Positions 11,411-23,440 are shown, counted from the stretch's first letter. The stretch: 64,000 nt of DNA from Muscardinus avellanarius (GCA_963383645.1 OY726578.1:25942523-26006522), one strand, 5' to 3'. Notes: a model not told the origin generated them from the sequence alone. Numbers and translations are program-made.

Positions 11411-13125
11411 AAATTAAAAAATCTAAAAACGATAAAGAGGAAAGGAAGGAAAGAGAAACAAGCTGTGTGGTTTTGAGGCGGAGCACAGAGCTCGGGCCTC
11501 CAGACATCTGCGGATACTGAATCAGAGTGGACGACAGGCGACAGCTTCCCTCATGCAGGCGAGGAGACCAACACATTCCCAATAGCCACCTTGCCGCCTG
11601 CCACGCAGAGATGGGCGGAGGGGCTGGCCTGACCAGAAAAATGCTTTAATATTTCTAGTTGCATGAGTCGGAGGAGATGATGAAAAGGTGGACTGTGGGA
11701 GATGAGACGCGTGTGCAGCGCACAGGATGGAGAAGACGCAGAGGAGCCCCGGAGACGCTGCTGGCCTGTGAGGGGCAGCGGCCTGCAGGCACGTGGCAGG
11801 GAGGGGACGCCTTTGTGGCTGGGCTTGGTGTCTGGTGCAGGTGCAGCTCGCCGTAAATACCGCTCGTACCAGGGAGCTCGGAGGAGAGCCCCCAGGCCCA
11901 CATCCTGGAGCTCAGGAACCCTGCTAGGCACCTGGTGGGAAGCCACCTGCTGCAGAGATTGCAGGTGGTGTTCAGGGAGGAAAGCGCGCCTGCAGGTGTG
12001 TCTGCCGCCTGCTGTCTGCATCCGCCAGGGCAGCAGAGTCATCCAGAGGAGCAGCCCTCCCCAAGGACCAGTGGCCCCTCAGTTTCTCTCGTTAATACTC
12101 AACTTTGACAAGGTCCCTGTACAAGCCTAGGTTTCCAGGGTGGGGCCCAGAGTCAGCCACACACACCAGAGCAAGAATTAGTGGGCACATTAACACTAGC
12201 CCTACTGAGGCCTGGCATTCACCTGGATGAAGAGAGGAAGCGGCACCTGCCAGGGCTTGGGCAGCCGTCTCGGCTCTCCTTGCCTCGGCCCTCCAGGAGA
12301 GGAAGGAAGGCTTGAAGTGCCAGGCCTTTGAATGGCCCGTCTCCATGGCAACGCGTGGGCACAAAGGGCCGGGCCAGTGAGCAGGCAGCGGCTGCGCAAG
12401 GCTGGAAAGAGGAAGGGAATCTTTTATTTATGGGAAGGGAGTTTTGGGAGGCTGGATGCACCCACACCACGGCCGGGCTGTCTTTCTGAGGCTGTGCACG
12501 ACCTTGCACCCCACCCGCCCGCAACTAAGACCTGGAGCCAGCACTTGCCAAGCCAGGGGGCACAGACCACGTGCCCAGCCTGAACAGCCACCCTAGAGGG
12601 CTGCTGGGAGTGAGGGATCCCCTACTACCTGCCACGCCCCAGCCCCTATGATGCATGTGCCTGGACAGATGCCACAGGGAGACCCTGCCGGACCAGCAGG
12701 GAGGAGAGAAGACCCAAACTGGATGCTGCAGGAAGAAGTCAAGCAGTCGGGTGTTTCAGTAGGTTCTAAAAAGAGCTCAAAGCAGTAGAGATCAGAAAGG
12801 GCCCGGCATGGCCAGAAAGATCCACCTGTGCAACAGAGATAGGGGCATCTGGGGGAGGGAAGCCTAGAACCCCCATGGCATGGCACAGGCTCCCTGTCCT
12901 GAGCACAGGCCGCAGGCCTTGGGCATCACGGTCCCACCTGTCCCAGGTGATGCTGCCACCCACTCCTGGTTTCCAACCACTGGCCCTCCCCAGGCTCCTC
13001 CCTCAGGACTCACGCCCTGTTCCCTGAGCTCCCCAAACACAGGAACTGCGACCAGGATGCCATGAGGGAAGACTTTTGACCCCAAACTTGAGGAGCAGTG
13101 CAGAAATTGTCACTGTGAAGCAATA
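11411..13125. other. Intergenic single-copy sequence
   Basis: No gene or clear repeat is recognised. Open frames on both strands here lack splice or homology support. Confidence 0.45.
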
Positions 13126-13127
13126 TG

Positions 13128-13345
13128 TTATTTTATTTATTTTTTTTTGAGGTACCGGGGATGGAACCCAGAGCTATTGTACCTCCGAACAACCGCCATC
13201 TCTATTTTTTATTCTTTATTTTGAAACAGGCTCTTGCTGAGGTATGAAGGACCTCACTAAGTAGCTGAGGCTGTCCACGAACCGTAATCCTTCAGTCCCC
13301 ACCTCCTGAATGCTGGGATTACAAGTGTGTGCCACGACTCCTGGC
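13128..13345 (-). repeat. B1-dID type SINE
   Basis: Reverse-oriented copy: oligo-T, then GGGGATGGAACCCAGAGC, TTATTTTGAAACAGG and a terminal CCTGGCC. Confidence 0.85.
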
Positions 13346-13371
13346 CAAAAATTTTATTTCATTAAAAAAAT

Positions 13372-13643
13372 TTGATCCAGACCTGGTGTGGTGGCGCATA
13401 CCTGTAATTCAAGTATTTGTGAGGCTGAGACAGGAGGATCACAGGTTCGAGGCCAGCCTCAGCAACTTAAAAAGACCCTGGTTCAGAATTAAAATAAATC
13501 CCTGGTACCCCAAAAAGATCCAGATTGAAAAGAGAGAGATAGACATAAAAATAGAGAGGGGAAGAGAGAGAGAGGGGAGGGAGAGAGGGAAATAGAGGAA
13601 GAGAAGAAGAGGGAGGAGGGAGAGGGGGGAGGGAGGTGGAGGA

Positions 13644-13698
<55 letters not shown>

Positions 13699-13750
13699 GA
13701 GAGACACAGAGAGAGAGAGAGAGAGACAGAGAGAGAGAGACACAGAGAGA

Positions 13751-13784
<34 letters not shown>

Positions 13785-13815
13785 CAGAGAGAGAGGGAGG
13801 GAGAGAGAGAGGTCC
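13372..13815 (+). repeat. SINE followed by a 270-bp (GA)n tract
   Basis: A plus-strand SINE (13377 to about 13520) is followed by an almost pure purine tract, GA with interspersed GACA and GGGA, reaching about 13812. The opposite strand is the CT-rich sequence that produces long meaningless Leu/Ser reading frames. Confidence 0.85.
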
Positions 13816-14261
13816 CCCAGATCCACCCGCAGCAGTCACCTTCCCATCCCGCTCGCTGGCCTTCCCTTACAAATGTCTAAAGTAGAGCGAGACTCTGTTG
13901 TAGGAGAAACCGCACTGGAAATTCAAACCAACATGGTCAGGAAGCGGCACAGGCATCCTGCAGTTCTCTCTCCCTAAGCCGGGAGGAGGGAGGAATGAGG
14001 ACCCATTCCCAAGGTCCTCAGGTTTGACTGGGAAGCCAAGTCGCGGCCTGAGGGGCTGCAGGAAATGCTGGGCCCCGGCCACCTCCAGATCTGGGCCTCA
14101 GTGCCCGGAGCCCTGGAGCCTGCAGCCAGACAGCCTGGCCCACTGGCCTCTGAGCTTGGCTCTTTTGCTTTTCCTTTCTTTCTTCTTTCTTTTCCGTCTT
14201 CCTTCCTTTAGTTGAATTCAGAGCATTCCGGTGTAGCATCTGCGATCTACTCCCAGCCCTG

Positions 14262-14433
14262 CTTTATCTATTTGGTTGAATTCAGGGGCATGGACCCCTG
14301 AGTTCCACCCCCAGCCTTTTTTATTTTGATACAAGTTCTTACTAAGTTCCTGAGGCTGGCCTCAGACCTGCAATCCTCCTGTCTCAGCCTCCCAAGTACT
14401 GGGATGACAGGCTCGCACCACTGCCCTGGCCAT
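14262..14433 (-). repeat. B1-dID type SINE, truncated
   Basis: Reverse copy with GAATTCAGGGGCATGG, CACCCCCAGCC and CTCAGCCTCCCAAGTACTGG words. Confidence 0.8.
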
Positions 14434-14537
14434 CTCGTCTGAGCTTTCATTCCCCAGTCTGCACCAGGAGGGTAGCGGTTGGGACAAAGGTCACCTCACA
14501 CCACCTCCTGCTGAGCAGGGCTGCCTGTCTCAGGTAG

Positions 14538-14609
14538 CTGTCTGGCCTTTGACCTGTCTGGCCTTTGACCTGTCTGGCCTTTGACCTGTCTGGTCTTTGA
14601 CCTGTTTAG
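14538..14609 (+). repeat. 16-bp tandem repeat, four copies
   Basis: CTGTCTGGCCTTTGAC is repeated head to tail at 14538, 14554, 14570 and 14586 (the last with one change), then decays at 14602. Each junction creates TTTGACCT, a nuclear-receptor-type half-site (AGGTCA on the other strand), at a constant 16-bp spacing. Confidence 0.9.
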
Positions 14610-15034
14610 CACTGGAGCCTGAGGGGAAGCTCGGGGGAGTAGAAGAGCCAGAAGGGGCAGACTGGGTCAGAGCCCATCTGTGTCAAAGGGCGCCGCTCTG
14701 AAATGGCCCCCCCCTTTCCCAACACAGGGCTAAGGGGCCTCTGTGCCTTCCCCAAACTCTCCCTCTACCCAGGCCACGTGTTGGCTGCAGCTAAGGGAAG
14801 CCCCCGCTCCTGGGTTCTCTGGGAGCATGTCTGCCCCCAGCCCCACAAGCTCTGCTGAGCCCCCACAGCCCGACTCCAGGCCTTCTCTTGAGAGGTCTCA
14901 TTCTCTCATTCCATCCCACCTCAACTCTGAGAAAACCATGAAACCGGGACCAGAAGTGGAAGAGGCAGGGTTAGACTCAGGGCAGACCGGCTTGACTGTG
15001 GAGGGGACCCTGCTCACCCACAGATGTGTTGAGA

Positions 15035-15262
15035 GCCTTGTGAGCCTGGCTCCCTGGAATCCCAGTACTCAGGAGGCTGAGCCAGGAGGATCGCAGGTTT
15101 GAGGCCAGCCTTGGCAACTTGGTGGGTCACTCAGCAACTCAGCTAGACCCTGTTTCAAAAGTAAAAAACAAGTGGAGCTTGTTTTTTACAAAAGTAAAAA
15201 ACAGGTGGAGCTTGGAGATACAATGCCCCCGGGTTCAGTCCCTGGTACAAAAAAGGAAAAAA
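15035..15262 (+). repeat. B1-dID SINE with internal duplication and hairpin
   Basis: A SINE whose linker region is duplicated with a 33-bp period (15156-15181 and 15189-15214). The duplication junction forms a perfect 12-bp inverted repeat (15161-15172 with 15178-15189) around a 5-nt loop. Confidence 0.8.
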
Positions 15263-15721
15263 AGAAAAAAAAACTTTGAAAAGGTGTTTGTGGACAGAGT
15301 GTTCCTGACATGGCTTCAGGGTACCACACTCAGACACTTAGGAGAAGGCCTTCTCCCTCCAGCAGACCCTACCAGCTGCCGGGGCCATGGTGATCGCAGT
15401 GGGGAGGGTGCTCCCTGCCTGTCCCCACCCTCCCAGGGCTGAGGATGCTGGCCGCTGAGCAGCAGCTCCGGTGGGAAGTAGGGAAAGGAGGCCTCGATGT
15501 CCCCTGTGCCCAAATTAGAGGGTCAGAGGGAGCCACTTCTTGGAACCCCGGAGAGCAGGAGGTCCAGTGAGCCAGTAGCCTGGCCAGCGTGGGTGGACTT
15601 GCATGGCCGGCGGGTGGGCGGGACGCATGGGCCTTCTCCTGAACCTGCTGCAGGGTGGAGACTCAAGGCAATGCTTGAAAGAGGTAAGCTCTTCCCTCAT
15701 CTCTTCCTCCTCTTCCTTTCC

Positions 15722-16130
15722 TCAGTACGGGGCATTGAATCCCAGACATTCTACCTTGAACTAAACTCCTAGCCATCTTTATTTTTCGTTTTAAACAGGA
15801 TCTCTTTATGTTGTCAAGGTCTCAAGTCTGGTCTCTTTATGTTGTCAAGTCTCAAGTCTGGCCTCGAAACTGTGCTCCCTCCTGCCTCAGTCTCCCAAGT
15901 CCTGGGATTGCAGGTATGGACTGCCACACCCAGCTCAAGATTACTTTTTTTTTTTTTTTTTTGGTACTGAGTTTGAATTCAGGAACATTCTACCTTCTAG
16001 CTATAACCCCAGCCTTTTTTTTTTTTTAAATATTTAGAAACAGAATCTTGCCATGTTACTGAGGCTGGCCTTGAACTCACGATCCTTCTGTCTCTGGTCT
16101 CAGAAATCATCCCTCTCTTCCACTACACAT
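15722..16130 (-). repeat. Two adjacent minus-strand SINEs
   Basis: The first copy (about 15722-15935) carries a 30-bp tandem duplication at 15802-15862. The second begins at the T-run at 15943 and runs to about 16130. Confidence 0.8.
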
Positions 16131-16643
16131 GACCCTGTCCTAGAAATGTTTCTTCTGGAAGAAGCAAGATGAAACGCATTCAGCTCATCTCTGCGGAGTC
16201 GGCCTGCCATGTCCACCCCGACCAGTCCTCGCCTCTGGGGAAGGTGCTAGTCAGATAGCCTCACCCAAGCTGCTGAAACCTGGGGTCCCCGAGGGACCTA
16301 GGGCCCTGGGAGGTGCAGCTTGTCACTGACCTGACCGGCACATGGTATGGGTGCCCTGGCAGGCATCGGGACCTCCCAGTCCCCAAGAGGAAACCTGTAG
16401 GTTTTAAGTCACCTGAGACTCAGCTGAAGCTAATGGGCCCTGCCATGCTGCCTGGCCATGGGTCCAGGTGGACAGGTTCGCCCCGCCCTGCCCGCCTGGA
16501 GCTTCCTCTCTGGTGTAGAGTGCTTCGGATGGTTGGGTAGGGGCACCAAGATGACGGGATGTGAAGCCCAGTGGGGCTGCGGGTCGGGCTGTACTTGCTA
16601 GTGCTCCTGTGTGTAGGACTGGAGGAGCTGCCTCGCCCGGTGG

Positions 16644-16644
<1 letters not shown>

Positions 16645-16683
<39 letters not shown>

Positions 16684-16692
16684 ACGCGCGCG
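16645..16692. repeat. (GT)n microsatellite
   Basis: A pure GT run passing into GCGCACGCGCG. It is polymorphic-marker type sequence and non-coding. Confidence 0.9.
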
Positions 16693-17209
16693 GTCTCCAG
16701 CTCTGTCCTCCCAGAGCCTGAATCCGAGGGTCAAAGCTGAGAGCAAGCTCCGGGGAGCGTCCCATGCTTAGGGCTCTCCCATCCACTCGCCGTCTGGATG
16801 GGCCTCTTTGGGAGCTGGCTCCGGGACCTTGGGAACCGCAGGGGAACGTGGTGCACCGATTTGGTTGTCCCAGAGCTGTGGCCTGCAGCCGCTTCCTCTA
16901 GAGGCACAGGCTCTCTGGAGCTGTAGGGAGCCAATTATCCCCAAGGCAAAATGGCTACAGATAATTAGGAAGACAGGCTTTTAACGTGAAGCCGAGCCCT
17001 GTGCTGCTCGGGACTGGAGACTTGGCAGCCTGCACCTAGTTGGGAGCCCTGTGTGCTGCTACCTGCCCAGAGAGGTCGCGGTTTCCTGCTAAGCGAGCAG
17101 GGAAGTTGTGCTGAGTGTGGTGGGACAGATGCCTCTGGACCCTGAAAGCGAAGATGTCCCCCACTCTCCTCCACCTCCCAGGATTCTTCCCTCTCCCTCC
17201 TTTCCTCCA

Positions 17210-17258
17210 TCTCACTGGGGATTGAACCCAGGGTGTTCCATCCAACCTACACCTCTAG

Positions 17259-17302
<44 letters not shown>

Positions 17303-17668
17303 TCTCTTTTTATTTTTTGTTGTACTGGGGATTGAACCCAGAGCCATTCTACCTCCGAGCTACCCCCCCAGCTCTATTTTATTTTTATTTTGAAGCAGAG
17401 TCTCACTAGGTTGATGAGTAGCATTCCTTGCTAAAGCTGTTCTCAAACCCGCGATCTTCCTGTCTCAGCCTCCCAAGTACTGGGATTACAATTATGCACC
17501 ACCACACCTGGCACACCTCTAGCCTTTCTTATTTTTTGCTTTGAAGCAAGGTCTCAGTAAATTGCTGAGAGTTTCACTAAGTTGCTGAGGTTGGATTCAA
17601 ATATACAATCCTCCTGGATCAGCCTCCCAAGTACTGAGATTACAGGCATGCATCACATGACCATCTGA
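17210..17668 (-). repeat. Cluster of minus-strand SINEs with (TTTC)n
   Basis: Three reverse SINE units: about 17215-17258 (tail only) followed by (TTTC)n to 17300, then 17320-17515, then 17516-17665. Diagnostic words are TGGGGATTGAACCCAGAGCC and CCTCCCAAGTACTGGGATTA. Confidence 0.8.
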
Positions 17669-18002
17669 TTAGGAACTTCTCTGCAGATGGATTCTGAGGA
17701 CCCACCAGCTGTGTGGGGAGGCAGGGAATGAGGACGGAGGTAGGGCCAAGGGAGGGAAATAGAGGGTGATGTCCTTGGGGAAGAGGGGGTGGAGTGTGCT
17801 AGTTTTAGACAGGTTGGGTGTGTGGGTCTGGCAGTGGGAACTGGGCACAGGAGCATGTCCCAAAGTGTGGCTAGGTTGGAGAAAGGACCGTGGGCCTCAC
17901 TAGTTATATATGAAGCTCCCAACCCTCAGTTAGAGCTGAGATGCTGGATACAGTTGCCTGAGAAAGAAGGTCAATGACTTGGGGGAGGTCTCAATGACAG
18001 CG

Positions 18003-18051
<49 letters not shown>

Positions 18052-18218
18052 TTATTGGACCCAGGGTGGTTCTACCTCTGAGCTACTCCCCCAGGCCTTT
18101 TATATATTTTTTATTTTGAAACAGGGTCTCATGGCTCAGTTACTATGCACTGGCCTTGAACCTGCCATCCTCAGCCCCCAGGCACTGGCATTACAGGAGT
18201 GCACCACCATGTACAGCT
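18003..18218 (-). repeat. (GT)n followed by minus-strand SINE
   Basis: A GT microsatellite at 18005-18045 occupies the tail position of a reverse SINE that runs to about 18218. Confidence 0.8.
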
Positions 18219-18291
18219 TCAGTGACAAATTCTGAAATTGTACCCTGGGGAAGAGAGAGCTGACAGCCAGAAGGAATCAGAACCAGAAGCC

Positions 18292-18516
18292 AGCTGGATG
18301 TGGTGTCGCACGCTTGTAATCCCAGTACTTGGGAGGCTGAGACAGGAGGATCACAGGTTGGAGGATAGCCTTAGCTGCTTAGTGAGGCCCTCCACAGGTC
18401 AGTGAGACTTGTTTCAAAATAAAGAATAAAAAAAAAAATAGGGCTGAGGATGTAGCTCAGAGGTAGAATGTCCTTGGGTTCAATCCCAAGTACTGAAAAA
18501 AAAAAAAAAAAGCCTC
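18292..18516 (+). repeat. B1-dID type SINE, full length
   Basis: A good full-length copy from CTGGATGTGGTGTCGCACGC to an A17-type tail at 18496-18512. Its ID part reads GGATGTAGCTCAGAGGTAGA, retaining a tRNA-like A box, and ends in a tRNA-like B box. Confidence 0.9.
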
Positions 18517-18519
18517 AAA

Positions 18520-19970
18520 GCTTTCCACCATTGGAAGACACCAGTCACCATCTGACTCCAGAAAGTCTTAAGGTTAAGGTGCTGAGCTTGAGGCAGTCTC
18601 ATGTGGGCCTCACCTATGGCCACCTTTTGGGGCTCCCATGGGGAGAAGTCGGCCCTGAGGATGCTCACACCTTGTCCTGGCCAGCGCTCTGGGGACCACG
18701 CCTTGTCTGTCCACAGATGGCCTCGCTGGCCCACCTGTGAGTGGGGGTTTCTGTGCTGCTTGGAGGTGCATCTGAGAAGTGAAGTGCTTTGTAACAGGAG
18801 TAGGCGTGGGATATCACCTGGCTCTTCAGGACACAAGCATAAAGAAGGCGAGCCCACGCCAGGCTGGCAGGACAGGACCCAGGAAGTGGCCCACACAATG
18901 GGTTGTGTGTGTGTGAGAGCCCTGGGTCTGGAGGTGGACAGCAGGACAGAGACCTGGATGGGAGAGGAGGGTGAGGTCTGATCTCCTTCTGCAGCAGCTG
19001 GGCCAGGGCCTGGGGGTCCTGGAGTCAGGACAAGGTCCCAGGGTCAGGGGCAGAGCTGCTACAGGGGGAAGGTGGACTGCAGAGGAGCCAAACCAGTGCT
19101 GGGTTCAGCTTGGCGCTGCGTGGTCCTCTGTCGCGCTCTGCTGACCATTTCTGTCACTGCAGGCCCAGCACACTGCTGCTCCACCCCCCTACCTGCTAGC
19201 CAGGCAGGAAGGAGCCCAGGTGGGTTGAATCCTGTTAGCAGGGGCCTGAAGGGGCCAGGAGCTTATGTCAACCCCATGCTCAGCTTTTCCCCGGTCAGAC
19301 ATTCCAAGTGTGTGCTCTCTGGTGGGTGGCCAGGGGCTTCATTGGCTAAAGAGGAAAGAGGGGCCCAGAGAGGCTGGACTGCCATTTGAGGCCACACCCG
19401 TAGTGGGCAGAGTGGACTGCCATCTGAGTTCACACAGGTAGTAGGCAGAGTGCTCCCCACTGGGGAGACACAGAGCAGGAGGATCCTCTGCATGGCCACA
19501 GACCAAGGAACAAGAGCTCCACCCTGGCTGCTCCTCATTCTGGCCTTGGGCAGGGTCACCACCTGCTTCCTGTCTTCTGCCCCCATCAGGACCTTCTCCG
19601 CACCCCTCCGGCCAGACTGAAGGAAAGTCCCGCCATGGCGCACTTTCTCTGTGTGCCCAGAGCTTCAGACATTTAGCACTAACTGCATCCATCTTCCTGG
19701 CACTTAAAACAGTTAAACTCGAACGATCGCAACCCCAGGATACAGGGGCACTTAGTTTGAGACTGGGCCTCCTGGGCCCCTGGAAAGGGAGTGGGGCTGG
19801 AGCTGGGCTTAGCCAGGGGTAGCAAGCACTCAGGAAGTCCAGGCCCCAAGAGGGATGTGGAAGGTAGGGACTGGGGTAGCTGGGGCATAGGAGAAGCTGA
19901 GTACCAGAGCGGGGAGTTTGAGGCTTTGTGGGGGCTGGGGCAGTGGAGGCCAGGATTAGAAAGGAGGGCC
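18520..19970. other. Intergenic single-copy sequence
   Basis: No gene recognised. Short open frames on both strands are unsupported. Confidence 0.45.
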
Positions 19971-19971
19971 T

Positions 19972-20245
19972 GGCAGGCTGTGGTGATATATACCTGTAAT
20001 CCCCCTACTGGAGAGGCTGAGGCTGTAGGAGCCCAGGTTTGAGGACAGCTTCAGCAACTTAGGGAGATTCTAAGCAACTTAATGAGACCCTGTTTCAAAA
20101 TAAAAAGGACTAGGTGTGTAGCTCAGAGCTAGAATGTCCCTGAGTTCAATCCCCACTGCCAGAAAAAAAAAAAGAAAAAGAAAAAGGAAGAAAGAAAGGG
20201 AGGGAAGGAAGAAGGGGAAAAGGAAGAGGAAGAGGAAGAGTCTGG
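19972..20245 (+). repeat. B1-dID SINE with long A/G-rich tail
   Basis: The SINE body ends at about 20160 and continues as AAAG/GGAAG-type purine tail to about 20240. Confidence 0.85.
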
Positions 20246-20531
20246 TCTGGACCCACCTGCGGTCCTGCTGCCTCTGGGCTGCCGGCTGGAGAACGTCCTG
20301 CGCCCCAGCCTGCTCCTTTGTGCAGCAAAGCCCTCTGGTGACCTCGATGGGTGCTGGCCAGACCCTAGGCTTGGCAGAGCTCAGCAAAGGGTGGCTCTGC
20401 TCCTGGTCCCACCTCCCTCGATGGCTGCCATCATGAAGACTGGTCGCCGTTCTCCTTTGGAGTCTGTGGGGCTCGATGGCCCCTGCGGGATGCTCCACTG
20501 TGCATCCCCTGGCTCCTGTTCCACCTGCCTC

Positions 20532-20532
20532 T

Positions 20533-20582
<50 letters not shown>

Positions 20583-20910
20583 TGGTACTGGGGATGGAAC
20601 CCAGGGGCATTTTATCTCCCAGCTACACTCCCAGCCCTAGTTTCTAGTCTTTATTTTGAAACAGGGTCCCAGTAAGTTGCAAAGGGCCTCAATAAGTAGC
20701 TGCGTCTGGCCGTGAAACTGCAAACCTCCTGTCTCAGCCTCCTAAGTACTGGGATTACGAGTGAGCGCCACCACGCCCGGTTGAGCCCGGTGTCATTTTA
20801 CCTCTGAGCTACACCCCAGTCCTTAACAATTTTTTTTCCAATTTTGAAATAGACTTTTGCTAAGTTGCAGAGGGGCTTGATAAGTTGTTGAGGCTAGCCT
20901 CGAACCTGGG
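20532..20910 (-). repeat. (CA)n plus two minus-strand SINEs
   Basis: A CA run at 20534-20580 sits at the tail end of a reverse SINE (to about 20782). A second, 5'-reduced reverse copy follows to about 20910. Confidence 0.8.
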
Positions 20911-21394
20911 AGAACTTTTAGTGAACTGTGGGGTGATGTACAGGGGTCTGAAGTGACAGAGTGACCTTGGCTATGTGCGCACATGTGAAGATGGGCCCGC
21001 TGCACACTTCTCTTCCACACAGGGAGTAGGCACACTAGTGCCCACACATGAGTCAAGGGCGTGTGTCTGCCTGTGCCTGAGTCTAGCACACACCTGTGTG
21101 TGCACGCGGGGTGCTCTCTCTGGCTTCCTCGCTGGATACTGGCCTGCCAGAGCAGGTCACTCCGGGCTTCCCTGTATTTATCACACTGAATCCCAAAACA
21201 TGCCTTGGCTCCATGGTCAGGAACAAAGTGAGCCTTCCAAACGTCAGGCAGCGCCCACAGCGGGCAGAGGCCCCCGGCGGCTGGGCAGGGGTGAGGCCTG
21301 CCGGTCCAGAGTCAGGTTCATGGAGCCTGGACAGGGGCTAGGTAGAGGTCAGTGGCCACCCTGTGGCATGGGGGACAGAGGCAGGGCTCTGCTT

Positions 21395-22150
21395 TACTTT
21401 TTTTTTTTTTTTTTTTTGGTACTGGGGATATAACCCTGGGGTGCTCTACCACTGAGCTACATCCTTGGCCCTTTTAATTTTGAAACAAGGTCTCTCTAAA
21501 TAGCTAAGGCTGGCCTCACACTTGTAATCCTCGGGTCTCAGCGTCTCAGTCTTCTGAGTACCTAAGATCACAGGAGTGTGCCACCACACCATTCTATTAC
21601 TTATATTTATTTTTTTTATATGGCAAATCATTGTGTGTGTGTGTGTGTGTGTGTGTGGTGCTGGGGATTAAACCCATGGCATTCTACTTATAAGCTATAT
21701 TCCCAGCCTTTTTATTATTATTTATTTATTTTCCGTACTGGGAACTGAACCCAAGGGCTTTCAACCTCTGAGCTACATCCCCAAACCCTTTTCCTTTGTT
21801 TTTTTTTTTCCTTGCAGGTCTGGGGATGGAGCCCAGGGGCATTTGACCTCCGAGTTACACCCCCTGCCCTATTTTTTTATTCTTTATTTTGAAACCGGGT
21901 CTCACTGAGTTGCAGAGGGCCTCACTAAGTAGCTGAGGCTGTCCGCGAACCGCGATCCTCCGGTCTCAGCCTCCCGAATGCTGGGATGACGAGCGTGCGC
22001 CACCGCGCCCGGCTAACCCTTTTCCTTTGAAGTAGGTTCTCATTGAGTTGCCGAGGGTCTTGCTAAATTGCTGAGGCTGGCCTTGAACCTGTGATCCTAC
22101 TGTCTCAGTCCCCAAGTACTGGGATTATAGGAGTTCGCCATCTGGCCTAG
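21395..22150 (-). repeat. Cluster of four or five minus-strand SINEs
   Basis: Successive reverse copies start at oligo-T or GT tails near 21397, 21630, 21728, 21800 and 22015. All carry the ID-like GAACCCAAGGG/GAGCTAC words. No gene is present. Confidence 0.8.
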
Positions 22151-22154
22151 ATTA

Positions 22155-22875
22155 ATTGTATGTATTTGTGGATGTACACTGTGACATTCTCGTCATGCAC
22201 ACACTGTGTAACAATCCGATCAGGATGGTTACCGCATCCGTCACCTCGTGCACAGACAGCCTCCCCCTCCGCCCCACCTGGTAGCCCCTGTTCCACTCTA
22301 GGCTTATCGCTTCTGCATGTGAATGTGTTCACACGGTGTTTGTCTTTCTGTTTGGCTTACTTCTCCTAATATAACAGCCGCCCGGTCTGCCCACGGATTT
22401 GCAGGTGACAGGCTTTCATTTTCATGGCCAAAGAGCATTCCATTCTGCTGGCGGACACGCGCGGGTCGATTCTGTATCTCGGCCTTTGTGGACGGCGCTG
22501 CCATAAGCGTGAGCGTACAGATATCTTTTCAACACACTGATTTCACTTATTTTGGATACAGACCCAGGAGTGGGATGGCTGGGTGTCAAATTCCTATGGA
22601 ATTGCAGAAGAGCCAGAGCGATCTTGAGCGAAAAGAACAAAGCCGGAGGCATCACACTGTCTGATTTCCAAATATACGACAAAGCCACGGTGGCCCAAAC
22701 AGCACGGCTCTGGCACAAAAACAGACACGTAGACTGGCGGAGCAGAACTGAGAGCCCAGAAGCAAATCTACGCATCTGCAGCCAAGTGATTCTCAACAAA
22801 GTTGCCAAGAATACACTTGGGAAAAGCTTCTTCGGTAAGCGGTGTTGGGAAACTTGGATACCAGGCTCCGTGTAG
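22155..22875 (+). mobile_element. L1 fragments: 3' UTR-like then ORF2 3' piece
   Basis: 22155-22590 resembles an old L1 3' region (AGCATTCCATTCTGCTGGCG, then CAGATATCTTTTCAACACAC, then CCCAGGAGTGGGATGGCTGG). 22590-22875 resembles ORF2 (GGCATCACACTGTCTGATTT, then GGCACAAAAACAGACACGTA, then GGTGTTGGGAAACTTGGATA). The two parts are in an order not expected for one intact insertion, implying two insertions or rearrangement. CpG content is high for old L1. Confidence 0.7.
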
Positions 22876-23044
22876 AACCGTGTTTGTGTATGACACATCT
22901 GCACTGCCGTCCCACAGCCTCCGTGCGAGGCTGCCTCCAGGCCTCCGTGGCTGGCTTCCTCTTGGCTCCACTGGTGCTTCTCCTTGGCCCCGGACACCGC
23001 TCAGCACCTCCAGACCCGCCACTGCCCCCAGGCTCTGGGGATCA

Positions 23045-23440
23045 GCCTGATTTGACTTTTTATTTGGAAACAGGTCTCACTAGGTTGATGAGAATCTCAC
23101 TACTTGCTGAGGCTGTCCTCAAACCTGCCATCCTCCTGTCTCAGCCTCCCAGGTACTGAGATTATAGGCAGGCAACACCACGCCCAGCTGGCTTTTTTTT
23201 TTTTTTTAAACAAAATTTCGCCATGTTGTTGAGGGTCTCACTAAGTTGTTGAGGCTGGCCTCAAATCTGTGATCTTCCTGCCTTAGTCTCTCAAGAACTG
23301 GGATTATAGCCATGTACCCCCATACCCAGCTGAGAGCCTGTTTCAAAATAAAAAAATAAAAAGGGCTGGGGCTATACATAGCCCAGAGGGAGAAAGTCCC
23401 TCAATCCCATCCCCGGTACCAAATGCAAACGTAAATAAAA
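23045..23440. repeat. Two minus SINE remnants and one plus SINE tail
   Basis: Reverse copies at about 23048-23190 and 23191-23330, then a plus-strand ID-type tail with A-rich linker at about 23332-23440. Confidence 0.7.

Noticed and set aside
13467..13839. Ser/Leu-rich long frames opposite the GA tract
   Set aside because: Simple-sequence translation of (CT)n, open in more than one frame.
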